Positions 45,207 through 54,188 of a DNA stretch of 64,000 bases are shown in pieces. This DNA is from Wolbachia endosymbiont of Ctenocephalides felis wCfeF. Its GTDB lineage: Bacteria > Pseudomonadota > Alphaproteobacteria > Rickettsiales > Anaplasmataceae. The notes under the pieces are model-generated. The model saw only the letters and a program-made list of their open reading frames with translations, searched no databases and was not told the origin of the DNA. The stretch lies in assembly GCA_028571325.1 (NCBI GenBank), contig CP116767.1:711150-775149 (forward strand), written 5' to 3'. A program made the position numbers and the translations under genes. Each line of letters begins with the position of its first letter. Within the stretch, counting starts at the first letter, position 1.

Positions 45207-45894
45207 GACTTTTACCTCTACTATTTATTTTTGTCATAACTATAATTAAAAAAACGATTGATTCCATAAAAAAATAACTAATGGTCAAAAAAATTGCGTG
45301 ATTCACAGTTTTTTATATCGAAAACTTATATTTGCTCCCTGTCCTGCACCTACTTTAACCTTTTACTGATATTGGTATACCTACTTTTGAGCTTACTGCT
45401 CTCTTTAATCTGTTAAGAGCTTTGCTACTTGGGGTGAATTTATACTAATTTAGCAATGTTTATTACTAAAGACTTAAACAACACAACCATTGATCAGGCC
45501 ATAAAATAATGAGCCAATTAGTAAATTTTTCGTTAAAGGTGTCGGCCAAAGGCCGCTCTGGGCAAGGTTTCGCGGGTAGACTCCGCAGCAAGCAAAAATG
45601 TGTTTGCATAATGCCTCATAGCGGGCTATAATAGATACAATATCAAATACTTAACAAAGAAAAAAGGAAAAGCAATAGTTGGGGAAAAATCAATGCTCAC
45701 AAGGATAAATTTAAAGAGATAGGCGTTGAAAGAGGTTGAAAATCCCGAAATAAATAGAGAAGATATTATTGAAAGGTTGTACAGTGTATGTTATAATATA
45801 CATAACATAAAAGTTTATAAAAAGTTATTTATAACTTAACGATTAAGACTTATTAAATATTTGGTGATGTAAAATTGAATTATAGGCTTTAATT
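45207..45894. other. Non-coding stretch upstream of the 45.9-kb gene
   Basis: No gene is visible. A locally GC-richer islet at about 45535-45625 (GTCGGCCAAAGGCCGC, GGTTTCGCGGGTAGACTCCG) has inverted-repeat character (GGCC/GGCC). It differs from its surroundings and could be an RNA or a mobile-element scar. A TAAACAACACAACCATT-type stretch at about 45475 resembles the leader flanks of the repeat genes at 36390 and 39785. Downstream (45770-45830) is AT-rich with TTATAATATACATAAC. Confidence 0.5.
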
Positions 45895-45909
45895 ATGGAA
45901 GGCAAAAAT

Positions 45910-47448
45910 ATGACTGATAATTTTTCAAACGACGAAAACGCACTCTTCAGAGCTCAGATTAGGGAATCAGACTTAGCCTCACAGGCGGAGTTGCAAGAAA
46001 TCAAAGGAGCTGTAGACGAGTTTGCTAGACAGGCAATTATTGATAAGTTAAAACAAGCAGAGCTCGGGCGCGAGGAACTTAAACTCAAGCTTGCGCGTGA
46101 AGCTTCTGATAGAGTCGATAACCTCCTATCCTATGTCGAGCTGAGTGCTGCAGAAAATGAGGAAAATTTTACAAGTAGTATAGATGGTTTGCTGGCGAAG
46201 CTTTTTAAATTTTTCAACTTCATGGATAGCGAGCTTGGAGTAGAGACGGATCCGCAAGTCTACAGGATGGTAAAGGATCGGGAAGAAGAAAAACAAGCGT
46301 GGATTGCATCAGTCATAAAGTTTTTACGGGATAAATTTAATAAGCTAATCAAGGCAATCTTCCCTCGCGATTTGAGTTTCCAGCAAGAGCTCGACCAGGA
46401 GATAGGAAAGCTATTTGAGAGATTGTTCGGTGGTGGTCTATCCAAGGAGGAGGAAGTAGCAATATTGGAGCGTCTCGAGGCTCTTCGTGATCTGAAATTA
46501 AAGCTTCAAATGTTTGCAGTTGGTTCGCTTATTACGATCTTTGCCGAGCTCTTTTCAGTTAAGCTGACAGATTTAGTAGAAACAACCAAAGAAGAAGGTA
46601 AAGAAAAAACATCAGCGAAAGAAAAAGAAGCAACTAAAGAAGTTCATGAAATTATGGAAATCAAGGTAGATGCGAAGGAAAAGCCTACAGTTCCAGTCTC
46701 TCTCTTTGATTTTTCATCTGGGGTTGCCAAACCAATCACTCTGACCAAACAAGAGCTTGATCTTTTATCAGCTTCCCTGAAAAATCTGATGCATCCTATA
46801 CACAAAGATGATATGAATAAGGGAAATAGTGTGGTACCAAAACCAGAAGTGAGAGAAAAACAAGAGCAGGAAAATAAGAAAGCAACACAGCCAGCACCAA
46901 AACCAGTAGCTGCACGTCCAACAAAAGAGCCGGGGAAAGTGCCTGGGGTGAGTGGGGTGACATTTGATTCTGGAAATATGGGAAGATCTACTGGTCGCAG
47001 CAGGAATGTAAGTGGAAGCGCTGACAGTTTTAATGAAAGGGGCACCGCGTCTAACAATAAACGCAGTACTGCTAGCAGTTTTAATAAGGAAGAATCTAAG
47101 TCTACTAATAGGCATAAAACGGATAATTTTGGCACTAAGCTTAGAGAAAAAGTTATTAAAAGGAATGCCCAAGCTGAGGCATCTGGTAGACATGAAACGG
47201 ACAACCTTGGTGCTAAGCTTGCAGCAAAAGTTGCTGAAAGGAACGCCAGAAAAAAATGTGCTGAAGCATCTACCAAGCACGATTATCCAGTCGGTCATTT
47301 TCAAGTTCCAGCGGAAACTAATGGAAAGTCTCATGCTGGTGCTAAGAATGAACCTCAACCAAAAAGTGAATGTAGTAGTGTAAAAATTAATAATCATGTA
47401 GAATCAATAGGAAAGGCACCAGAAGAAGTATCATCGAGAGGTATATGA
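45910..47448 (+). CDS. Unrecognised candidate effector with helical N-terminus and repeats
   Basis: I prefer ATG 45910 (MTDNFSNDEN), which has GGAAGG upstream; an in-frame ATG at 45895 is possible. The 512-residue protein has three parts: a charged helical N-terminal half (about 1-240, ELQEIKGAVDEFARQ, LERLEALRDLKLK), a hydrophobic segment FAVGSLITIFAELF (about 200), and a Lys/Pro/Ser-rich disordered C-terminal half. Two tandem copies of a 26-residue motif lie near residues 400-455 (HKTDNFGTKLREKV and HETDNLGAKLAAKV). Composition suggests a secreted protein. Product not recognised. Confidence 0.65.
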   Translation: MTDNFSNDENALFRAQIRESDLASQAELQEIKGAVDEFARQAIIDKLKQAELGREELKLKLAREASDRVDNLLSYVELSAAENEENFTSSIDGLLAKLFKFFNFMDSELGVETDPQVYRMVKDREEEKQAWIASVIKFLRDKFNKLIKAIFPRDLSFQQELDQEIGKLFERLFGGGLSKEEEVAILERLEALRDLKLKLQMFAVGSLITIFAELFSVKLTDLVETTKEEGKEKTSAKEKEATKEVHEIMEIKVDAKEKPTVPVSLFDFSSGVAKPITLTKQELDLLSASLKNLMHPIHKDDMNKGNSVVPKPEVREKQEQENKKATQPAPKPVAARPTKEPGKVPGVSGVTFDSGNMGRSTGRSRNVSGSADSFNERGTASNNKRSTASSFNKEESKSTNRHKTDNFGTKLREKVIKRNAQAEASGRHETDNLGAKLAAKVAERNARKKCAEASTKHDYPVGHFQVPAETNGKSHAGAKNEPQPKSECSSVKINNHVESIGKAPEEVSSRGI

Positions 47449-47900
47449 CATGAGGAATAGAACCATGTGAAATCAATAGGAAAAGATGAGAAGACAGTAG
47501 AGATGTCTTAATAAATTATAATATCCTATGGGTTATTTGTATGACAAAAGATGATTTCATTCCAGTGCTTCTCTTTTGTCATCCCAGCATCTCTTTATGT
47601 CATCCCAGTGCTCTTTTTTTTGTCATCCCAGTGCTCCGACACTGGGATCTAGAAATGCATAGGGTTTAGTAGTATAGGTTTTACATTAAATAATGAGTGT
47701 TTTTGGTAAAATTGTGAAGAAAACTGGATCCTAGTGTTAGCTACTTGGATGACAAAGGGATGTCATTTCAGCGCGTGACGCTGGAATCCAGGAATATAAA
47801 AGAACGAATAAAATTTTTTGAAAAAAAATATAAAAAAGTATTTGCATTGATAATTTACTTGTAGTATACTAATTACATAATATTTTTACTGGGGGTTAAT
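47449..47900. repeat. Cluster of Wolbachia-type short palindromic repeats
   Basis: Three copies of TGTCATCCCAG occur at about 47577, 47598 and 47622. The third forms a dyad with ACACTGGGATCTAG, and a related ATGTCATTTCAGCGCGTGACGCTGGAATCCAG palindrome, split in two halves, lies at about 47760-47795. Such dispersed palindromes are common in Wolbachia intergenic DNA. The end of the stretch (47842-47870) holds the promoter of the next gene. Confidence 0.6.
47842..47870 (+). promoter_or_regulatory. Sigma-70-type promoter for the 47.9-kb gene
   Basis: A TTGCAT -35 box (47842-47847) and a TATACT -10 box (47865-47870) are 17 bases apart. They lie 31 bases before the start codon, and GGGGG (47890-47894) is the ribosome site. 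Confidence 0.6.
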
Positions 47901-48104
47901 ATGCATGGTAATAGTGGTAAGAAAAGTAATTGGGGACCTCAACCTGATGGTACATGGATTCCAAGTGAAAGGTTCGAGTGGGTTGGTCCTGACAAGGAGA
48001 AAAACAGAGCAGAGTGGGAGCGTGCGAATAGCAAGCCTAGTACACAACTAGGTAGTAGCAGTTCTACTAGTACCAGTAGTAGTAAAGGTCAAGGAAAAAA
48101 GTAA
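47901..48104 (+). CDS. Small hydrophilic protein with Ser/Thr-rich tail
   Basis: This 67-residue protein has a GGGGG ribosome site and a good promoter. The first 45 residues contain WGPQPDGTWIPSERFEWVGPD; the end is a SSSSTSTSSSKGQGKK tail. No membrane segment. The following gene starts 39 bases downstream on the same strand, so the two may be cotranscribed. Function unknown. Confidence 0.6.
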   Translation: MHGNSGKKSNWGPQPDGTWIPSERFEWVGPDKEKNRAEWERANSKPSTQLGSSSSTSTSSSKGQGKK

Positions 48105-48142
48105 GTAGTGTTGTTTAGTAACAATTTTAATGGGAGGGAAGT

Positions 48143-49705
48143 ATGCCTAAGAGTGATTTTATAGTAGAGCTGGTTAATGCGTTTAACTTAAATAATTATT
48201 TTTGTGATAGGGTGAATACCAATTTTACTGTAGAAGGTAGAAAGATTGTTGGTTTATTTGCTAAGGGCACTGACGTAGCAAAATATTTGCGTGGGGTAGG
48301 AGAGGAAATAATAAAGCAGCAATATCTTGGTAGTGAAGTGGTAGCAGGTAGATATTATAACTTAAACTGTTTTCCGTTTGTTTTGGGTGCTAATCCTAGC
48401 AAGAAAGAAAGTGGTATAGGTGGTGTGATGAAAGTAGAGCTTGCAGATTCTGCAAACAAGGAGGTAATCCGTAACTTGAAGATACATTTAGTTAATGAGT
48501 TTAGGAGAGCTGTGACATTGAAAGTGATTGCATGTCTAGTAGAAACAGCAGGAATAACGGAAGAAGAAGGTCACGAATGGGTAGGAGGTGCTGTTAAAAT
48601 AGGGGCATTCGATGAATCTAACCTTTTGAAGAGAGACTATCTGTACTGTATAGCTTTTGACGGCGAGTACTTTGAAAGGGAGGGGTATGATTCAGAGACT
48701 TTTGAATTGTTTAAAGGGATGTATATTCAAGAATTTAACTCAAGATTAAGAGCGTGTGGCCTTAAGAATTCGGATTTTTATGATTATAAAGATGGTATGT
48801 TATACATTAAAAATGCGAGTGGTAAGGTAGTTGGGAATGTAGCAAAATATGTTAAGAAAGAAGCAGCGCTTGATTTTAGAACTCCAGGCAAAGAAGATTC
48901 CAAAGTTGAAAATTTTAAGGATGTTCTTAGTGGTTTAATTTCTAAACAGATAGGAAAGTCTATTAGTGGTTACGATTATGATGTCTTTATAAACCAAGAA
49001 GAAATAAATGATGGTAATAGTTTTGTTCTTATACCTTTAATAATGAGTAATAGTCACTTAAAGCATAATGATGTATACAGAGTTAATGCAAGACATAAAG
49101 GTTTTCTATGTGATATCAAAGGCAAAACTGCAAATCTTACTAATTATCAAGGCTCAGTTCATGCTATCTCTAATAAAGGGATCGCTCAGTTACTTCCTGA
49201 AATTATGCAGTCTCCGATTGCGTATAATGAAAGAACTGGACATTTTGAGTTTGTAGCTGATCTTGGGCCAAGTTCAAGAGTAGATATGGAGTCTCCCAGG
49301 CCTGTTCCAGTGTTTTCGCCAGTGCTTCGGCCTCAACCGGGAACAGGGGTAGCTGTTCCTGGCACTTCAATGTCTGATCAGAATCCGGATGAGGGTTATG
49401 ATTCTCCGCAGGGTTCATCTGGATCGTTAAACAAAGATCCTGTCTACACATCGACTGCATCGATTACATTGAAACCTAAGGATAATAAAATAACCAAATC
49501 AGATGATAGTGGTGTAGTACTTGTTTATGACTCGCGAAAGCAAGATTTGAGCGGCACTGATAGTAAATCAGAATTGTTGCGCAGTGAATCAAACTTATCG
49601 GATGTCAGTATTTCCTCCTCTATTAATGATACTGAAGTCTACCAACAATTCTCTAGACCTTCCAGCAGAAGAGGATCTAACAGAAGTATCAGGAGTACTA
49701 TGTAA
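48143..49705 (+). CDS. Unrecognised 520-residue candidate effector
   Basis: The ATG follows a strong GGGAGGG site. Residues 1-380 look folded (mixed alpha/beta, no membrane segment). Residues 380-520 are Pro/Ser/Asp-rich and disordered (SPVLRPQPGTGVAVPG, SSRRGSNRSIRS). The N-terminus (LVNAFNLNNYF, and DSANKEVIRNLKI at about 100) resembles the prophage protein at 10145-10549, suggesting a common domain. The gene follows a small Ser-rich gene and is followed by a strong hairpin terminator. An effector role is inferred from composition and position. Confidence 0.68.
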   Translation: MPKSDFIVELVNAFNLNNYFCDRVNTNFTVEGRKIVGLFAKGTDVAKYLRGVGEEIIKQQYLGSEVVAGRYYNLNCFPFVLGANPSKKESGIGGVMKVELADSANKEVIRNLKIHLVNEFRRAVTLKVIACLVETAGITEEEGHEWVGGAVKIGAFDESNLLKRDYLYCIAFDGEYFEREGYDSETFELFKGMYIQEFNSRLRACGLKNSDFYDYKDGMLYIKNASGKVVGNVAKYVKKEAALDFRTPGKEDSKVENFKDVLSGLISKQIGKSISGYDYDVFINQEEINDGNSFVLIPLIMSNSHLKHNDVYRVNARHKGFLCDIKGKTANLTNYQGSVHAISNKGIAQLLPEIMQSPIAYNERTGHFEFVADLGPSSRVDMESPRPVPVFSPVLRPQPGTGVAVPGTSMSDQNPDEGYDSPQGSSGSLNKDPVYTSTASITLKPKDNKITKSDDSGVVLVYDSRKQDLSGTDSKSELLRSESNLSDVSISSSINDTEVYQQFSRPSSRRGSNRSIRSTM

Positions 49706-49735
49706 TCGATTGACTTTTTTCCACTTGCACTTATA

Positions 49736-49781
49736 ACCACCAAGGCCGGGGCAAAAGCCCTGGCCCTCTGGGGTTGTTTTT
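49736..49781 (+). terminator. Rho-independent terminator
   Basis: A GGCCGGGGC / GCCCTGGCC stem with an AAAA loop (49744-49765) is extended by flanking pairing and followed by TTTTT (49777-49781). It lies 31 bases after the 48143-49705 gene. Confidence 0.75.
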
Positions 49782-49849
49782 AAGCAAAAACTCAAGTCAG
49801 ACAAGAAGGTTTGAGCAAATTGGACCAGCTATATTTTTAATATTAGCGT

Positions 49850-50335
49850 TTTTTGTGTACTCTTAAGCTACTTTAGTTATAAGTGTTAAAAAATTTACTA
49901 AATGAAAAAAAAGCAAAAGAAGCCCCGTGGTAGCTAGTTATTTACTTTTGTGTCGAAATGTTGGCGTTTTTTTATCCTAAACGCTCAATAAGTGCGACTT
50001 AGCTGCTTTTTAATGCAACTTAACCTTAGCCATAAACGTTTAAGAAACTCACTAAGCAGAAAAAAAGCAAAAGAAACCCCGAGTAGCTAGTTATTCACTA
50101 TCTATCTTATGATATTGGCGTTTTTGATGTCTTAAACGACTTATAAGTGCGTTTGAGCTTGTATAGGTAAAAAACCAGAAGTTTTAAAAAGACATGCAGT
50201 GCACATAGTGCGAAAAATTAAACATGAGACGCCAAATATGCTAAGTTTTTTTCTCATTTAATCTGCACAGACTGAAGATAAATAATAGCTTCAGTCTCAT
50301 TATAAGGGTAACGACGAAGGTTGTCAAGTAGTTTT
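49850..50335 (+). repeat. Long dispersed non-coding repeat, copy 1
   Basis: About 485 bases recur, in the same orientation, at about 56240-56690. Each copy contains two related sub-blocks around AAAAAAGCAAAAGAA and GGCGTTTTT. A CAGAAGTTTTAAAAAGAC segment, an AAACATGAGACGCCAAAT segment and a hairpin near the end follow. In copy 1 the hairpin arms AGACTGAAG and CTTCAGTCT (about 50270-50300) are perfect. Confidence 0.65.
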
Positions 50336-50409
50336 TTTGTTTCTATTGAATGACAGTTGTTATACGCCTAGCGCGCTGCCAAAAACTATGTGAGAGGTCT
50401 CATTAAGGT

Positions 50410-51660
50410 TTATTTACCAACGTAGAGCTGCCTTGGTCTACTGATTTTAGTTTCCTTGTCATTTGCCATTTCATACCACTGAGTAACCCAACCGGTAGTT
50501 CTTGCAAGTGCGAAAATAGGCGTGAACATATTCGAAGGAATATCAATAGCATTCATTATTATACCTGAGTAAAAGTCAACGTTCGGATATAGCTTGCGCG
50601 CAATAAAATACTCATCCTTTAAAGCTATTTCCTCAAGTCCTTTTGCAATCTTGAGCAGTTCACTGCTTTGTTCCAGTTTACCCAAAACCTCATTACAGGC
50701 GTCCTTCAGTATGCGCGCGCGTGGATCGTAATTTTTATAAACACGATGACCAAACCCCATTAATTTGAATGGATCTTTGTCATCTTTAGCTTTTTCAATG
50801 AACTTATCTATATCTCCACTTTGCTCTATCTCCTTTAGCATATTTATAACTGCCTCGTTAGCTCCGCCATGCGCCGGTCCCCAAAGTGTAGCAACTCCTG
50901 CAGAAAGGCTTGCAAACAAACTAGAACCTGCTGATCCCACCAACCTAACAGCCGCTGTAGAAGCATTCTGTTCATGGTCAGCATGAAGAGTGAATATTTT
51001 ATCCAGAGCTTTTGCGAAAAGGGCACTTTTATCGTTATCAAAAGCATTGCCAAACATCATCCTTAGGAAATTTTCACTATAGCTCAATTCATTGTTGGCA
51101 TTGATGAATTCCTGATTGTTGATATGCCTGTATATCATCGCAACAATTGCAGGAACTTGCGCTATTGCAGAAATTCCAAAATCTAGATCTTCACTATTGA
51201 CGTTGTTGCCATGTCTCTCATGGTAAAGTGCTGACAAACCTGCAAAACATGCAATCAAAATCGACATAGGATGAGCAGTTTTTGGAAATGCTTTAATTAC
51301 GGTTACAACCTGCTCTGGCACTTTAGATAATTCCTCTATTTTCAGAAGAAATTTTTTGTGTTGCTCTAAATTAGGCAACTCACCATAGAGTAATAGGTAA
51401 ATTACAGTAGTAAAATCATTATTCTCTGCTAAATCAGCTATACTATGTCCCCTATACTTAAGAACTCCTTCATCTCCGTCAATGAATGTAATTGCGGAAG
51501 AACACGAAGCTGTGGAAACAAACCCTGGATCATAAGTGAACAACCCTGTTGTCCTGTACAAATCCTTAATATTTAATACATCAGGACCTATTGTTCCGTT
51601 TAATATGGGTAGCTCAATTTTTAATCCATTGCTTAATTCTAATAACGCTTTTTTATCCAT
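50410..51660 (-). CDS. gltA: Citrate synthase
   Basis: The 416-residue enzyme condenses oxaloacetate and acetyl-CoA in the TCA cycle. The family signatures are complete: GDEGVLKYRGHSI, active-site HADHEQNAST, GPAHGGANEAV and GFGHRVYK with the catalytic histidine and the arginine contacts. ATG 51660 is preferred to the GTG directly upstream. It is the first gene of the conserved chromosomal block and runs in the same direction as rpsT, plsC and xer but is separated from rpsT by 80 bases. Confidence 0.97.
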   Translation of the reverse strand: MDKKALLELSNGLKIELPILNGTIGPDVLNIKDLYRTTGLFTYDPGFVSTASCSSAITFIDGDEGVLKYRGHSIADLAENNDFTTVIYLLLYGELPNLEQHKKFLLKIEELSKVPEQVVTVIKAFPKTAHPMSILIACFAGLSALYHERHGNNVNSEDLDFGISAIAQVPAIVAMIYRHINNQEFINANNELSYSENFLRMMFGNAFDNDKSALFAKALDKIFTLHADHEQNASTAAVRLVGSAGSSLFASLSAGVATLWGPAHGGANEAVINMLKEIEQSGDIDKFIEKAKDDKDPFKLMGFGHRVYKNYDPRARILKDACNEVLGKLEQSSELLKIAKGLEEIALKDEYFIARKLYPNVDFYSGIIMNAIDIPSNMFTPIFALARTTGWVTQWYEMANDKETKISRPRQLYVGK

Positions 51661-51740
51661 CACTTAGGTCACCCAAATTCTATACAAAGCATACAAACCG
51701 AGGAGTATATATTAACCTAGTTAACTTTAGATTAACCACA

Positions 51741-52010
51741 CTAAGCAGTCATCAACGCTTTTACTTTTGCATTTAAGCGACTTATTTTACGTGCAGCAGT
51801 GTTTTTATGAATAACACCTTTATTCACACACTTGTGCAAATTAGATTCAGCGTTTTGAAATGCTATAATGACATTTTCTTTATCACCAGACTTAATTATA
51901 TCAACCAATTTCCTGATAGCAGTGCGGGTTTTACTTTTGCGCATTTTATTTATCAAAGTGCGCTTCGCTATTACCTTTATCATTTTTTTAGCACTCTTAT
52001 GATTCGCCAT
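51741..52010 (-). CDS. rpsT: 30S ribosomal protein S20
   Basis: The 89-residue basic protein has the standard S20 pattern: MANHKSAKKMIK start, RTLINKMRKSKTRTAIRKL and KGVIHKNTAARKISRLNAKV. It binds 16S rRNA near the 5' domain. Length is normal for alphaproteobacteria. It starts 47 bases downstream of plsC. Confidence 0.97.
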   Translation of the reverse strand: MANHKSAKKMIKVIAKRTLINKMRKSKTRTAIRKLVDIIKSGDKENVIIAFQNAESNLHKCVNKGVIHKNTAARKISRLNAKVKALMTA

Positions 52011-52057
52011 ACATTAATACCTAAAACACTGTACTTTTCTCCTATTATAGAATTTTT

Positions 52058-52786
52058 TCACTGATTTGCAATACTAGTTTTTTCTGCAGCCAATTCGCTA
52101 CTTTTCTCTTCAATAGCTTTTTCTAAATTTCTCAAGAATTCATCCCTACTTAACCCAGGGTATATCGGAGGTAATATCTCTATTATTGCTTTTCCGGGAT
52201 TTTTTCTTATAGAAAGTATACTCTTTGGCCAAAATAAACCGGTATTTAAAGCAACTGGTAATACAGGAACAGATAATACGCTATATAAAGCTGCGACACC
52301 TGGTCGATATTTTGCTTTTTGTTTTGCAGCTGTTCTGGTGCCTTCAGGAAATATTATTATGCTTCTATTTTCTTTTATACGTGTCTTAGCTAACTTAACG
52401 ATATAGCGTATAGAGCTGATACCATCCAAGCGGTTAATAAAAATCATCCTCAGCGCCATGAGGTGCAAACCAATAAATGGAATCCACTTCAGTTCACGTT
52501 TTAAAATAAAAACTGCGTTTCTAAATAAAAGTATAAAAATAAATGTTTCAAGCGGAGATTGGTGCTTAGAAGCAATTATAAATGGCTGCTTTGGGATATT
52601 TTCTATCCCCTTAATTGCATATTCAACTCCACATAATAAACGAAGCATAAACAATACAACCTTTACTGAGCAAGCAAGGAAAATAGTTATTATGCGTGCA
52701 GGAAAGAAGAGTATAGGAAGAGCGATTGAAGTATAGAGCACCTCCCATAATATAAGAAAAAAATTAAACAATAAGCCTGAAATCAT
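52058..52786 (-). CDS. plsC: 1-acyl-sn-glycerol-3-phosphate acyltransferase
   Basis: This 242-residue membrane-associated enzyme makes phosphatidic acid. It has an N-terminal hydrophobic segment (LLFNFFLILWEVLYTSIALPILFF), a catalytic KHQSPLET block (HX4-type), and the substrate block FPEGTR. It probably acts at the inner membrane in phospholipid synthesis. Confidence 0.92.
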   Translation of the reverse strand: MISGLLFNFFLILWEVLYTSIALPILFFPARIITIFLACSVKVVLFMLRLLCGVEYAIKGIENIPKQPFIIASKHQSPLETFIFILLFRNAVFILKRELKWIPFIGLHLMALRMIFINRLDGISSIRYIVKLAKTRIKENRSIIIFPEGTRTAAKQKAKYRPGVAALYSVLSVPVLPVALNTGLFWPKSILSIRKNPGKAIIEILPPIYPGLSRDEFLRNLEKAIEEKSSELAAEKTSIANQ

Positions 52787-52841
52787 AAACCCAGATAAAC
52801 TTACTTGAGTTTAGCTCTACTGCAAATTAAAAACAATAAGT

Positions 52842-53828
52842 TTAACTATTGATTGTCTGAGTAATAGGATGTGAGTCAGCTAATTTGTCCTTCAATTTTT
52901 TGTTAGCAACATGAGTATATATTTGTGTTGTAGAAAGGTTAGTATGACCAAGAACTTTTTGTATCAGCACAATACTTGCTCCACTATCCAGTAGATGGGT
53001 AGCAAAAGAATGTCTAATCACATGTGGAGAGATTTTGTTTTCATCAATATTACATTTTCTTGCTAATTCCTTAATTAATTGACCGATTCTCTGCCTAGTA
53101 ATCGGTTTATTAGGTTTATTACCTGGAAACAGCCAATCAGACTCCTGTCCGTCAGGAATCAGATTGTTACGAACTGATAAATAATTTCTAAGGCTTCGCA
53201 GCGCTTGTTCATTAAAAAGAATTTGCCTCTCTTTACCACTTTTTCCTTTTATTATTATATAACTTTCTTTGTCATTACTGTTTGCTAAGTGTGATACCTC
53301 ACATAACTTCATATTAATCAGTTCAGAAATACGCATGCCGGAGGAGTAAAGTATGTCTAAAATAGCGCATAACCTTCTACCGTTTATTTCTTTATTCGAT
53401 TCGCTCGCTGATTTTCTAACCGCATCCATTAACAATAGCATTTCTTTAACGCTCAAATATTTTGGCAAAGGACGAGAAACTTTTGGATTTTTCAATTCAT
53501 CATCATTAGCTGGAGCTGGATTGAAATCTATTATTCCATCATTAAATAGACACTTATAAAAATTTTTCATAGCAGATATCTTTCTTGATACAGAACTACT
53601 TTTATATTTCTTTTGTGTGCATAGAGATTTCACATAATCTTTAATATTAGCTTTGCTTGCGTTGACTAAAGTAGTGCCACTTTCCAACAAAAAATCTTCA
53701 AGTTGACGTAAATCTGAACGATAACTTTCTAAAGTATTTTGCGTAGCAGACCTTTCTGACACCAAAGTATCTATGTAATACGTTATGTAAAGATTCTCCT
53801 TTTTATTCTGTAACTGCTCTCTTTTCAT
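52842..53828 (-). CDS. xerD: Tyrosine recombinase XerC/XerD-like
   Basis: The 328-residue recombinase is full length, with an N-terminal SAM-like core-binding domain (about 10-105). The catalytic domain carries Arg166 (SSGMRISEL), Lys194, His269/Arg272 (HVIRHSFATHLL), His295 (GHTNLST) and the nucleophile Tyr304 (QIYTH). It resolves chromosome dimers at dif. It is not linked to phage genes here and reads like the housekeeping enzyme; XerC versus XerD cannot be decided from motifs alone. Its N-terminus overlaps a small membrane gene by 26 bases. Confidence 0.88.
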   Translation of the reverse strand: MKREQLQNKKENLYITYYIDTLVSERSATQNTLESYRSDLRQLEDFLLESGTTLVNASKANIKDYVKSLCTQKKYKSSSVSRKISAMKNFYKCLFNDGIIDFNPAPANDDELKNPKVSRPLPKYLSVKEMLLLMDAVRKSASESNKEINGRRLCAILDILYSSGMRISELINMKLCEVSHLANSNDKESYIIIKGKSGKERQILFNEQALRSLRNYLSVRNNLIPDGQESDWLFPGNKPNKPITRQRIGQLIKELARKCNIDENKISPHVIRHSFATHLLDSGASIVLIQKVLGHTNLSTTQIYTHVANKKLKDKLADSHPITQTINS

Positions 53829-53988
53829 TATCAGCTCCTATATTTATTTCTTTGACTATAGTTTGATTGGAAATGTCACTCGTGTTTCTTAATAAAAAAT
53901 ACGAGATGAATAAAACATTTACCAATAGAATAAGTATAATAAACCTTCGTCTTAATTTTTTTTTTAGATTTGATCTTACCCTTATCAT
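53803..53988 (-). CDS. Small single-pass membrane protein
   Basis: This 61-residue protein has a very basic N-terminus (RSNLKKKLRRR), one membrane helix (FIILILLVNVLFISYFLL, about 16-33) and a polar tail. It overlaps the xer start by 26 bases and so may be cotranscribed. The layout (basic N-in, short periplasmic part) resembles FtsL/FtsB-type division proteins, but length and sequence do not allow a firm assignment. Confidence 0.5.
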   Translation of the reverse strand: MIRVRSNLKKKLRRRFIILILLVNVLFISYFLLRNTSDISNQTIVKEINIGADNEKRAVTE

Positions 53989-54188
53989 AGTTAAATTATA
54001 ACATCAAATCTGTAGAAAGCATCCTGTAAAGTGGGTTTTGCTATAATATAACACTTCTTGGCCATATCTACTTATATCCATTATAATATAATGTTTTTAT
54101 AGCGCTAGCACAACTAAACGGTAACTCTTGTATTATTGCTACAGGTGTTAATAAATTTTTAGTATATATGCTCTGTTAAAAGAAGAAA

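Larger units (their letters stand above)
49706..50409. other. Non-coding region between the accessory region and gltA
   Basis: It holds the terminator (49736-49781) and copy 1 of a long dispersed repeat (about 49850-50335). No gene is supported. It marks the boundary between the accessory region and conserved chromosome. Confidence 0.6.

Noticed and set aside
45910..49705. cifA/cifB-type cytoplasmic incompatibility pair
   Set aside because: Neither protein shows a deubiquitinase, nuclease or other Cif-like signature, and the genes are not adjacent as a two-gene operon.
50268..50302. Terminator downstream of gltA
   Set aside because: The hairpin is good but has no T-run on the strand transcribed from gltA and belongs to the dispersed repeat.
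52842..53828. Prophage integrase
   Set aside because: The recombinase sits in the housekeeping block far from phage genes and reads like XerC/XerD.
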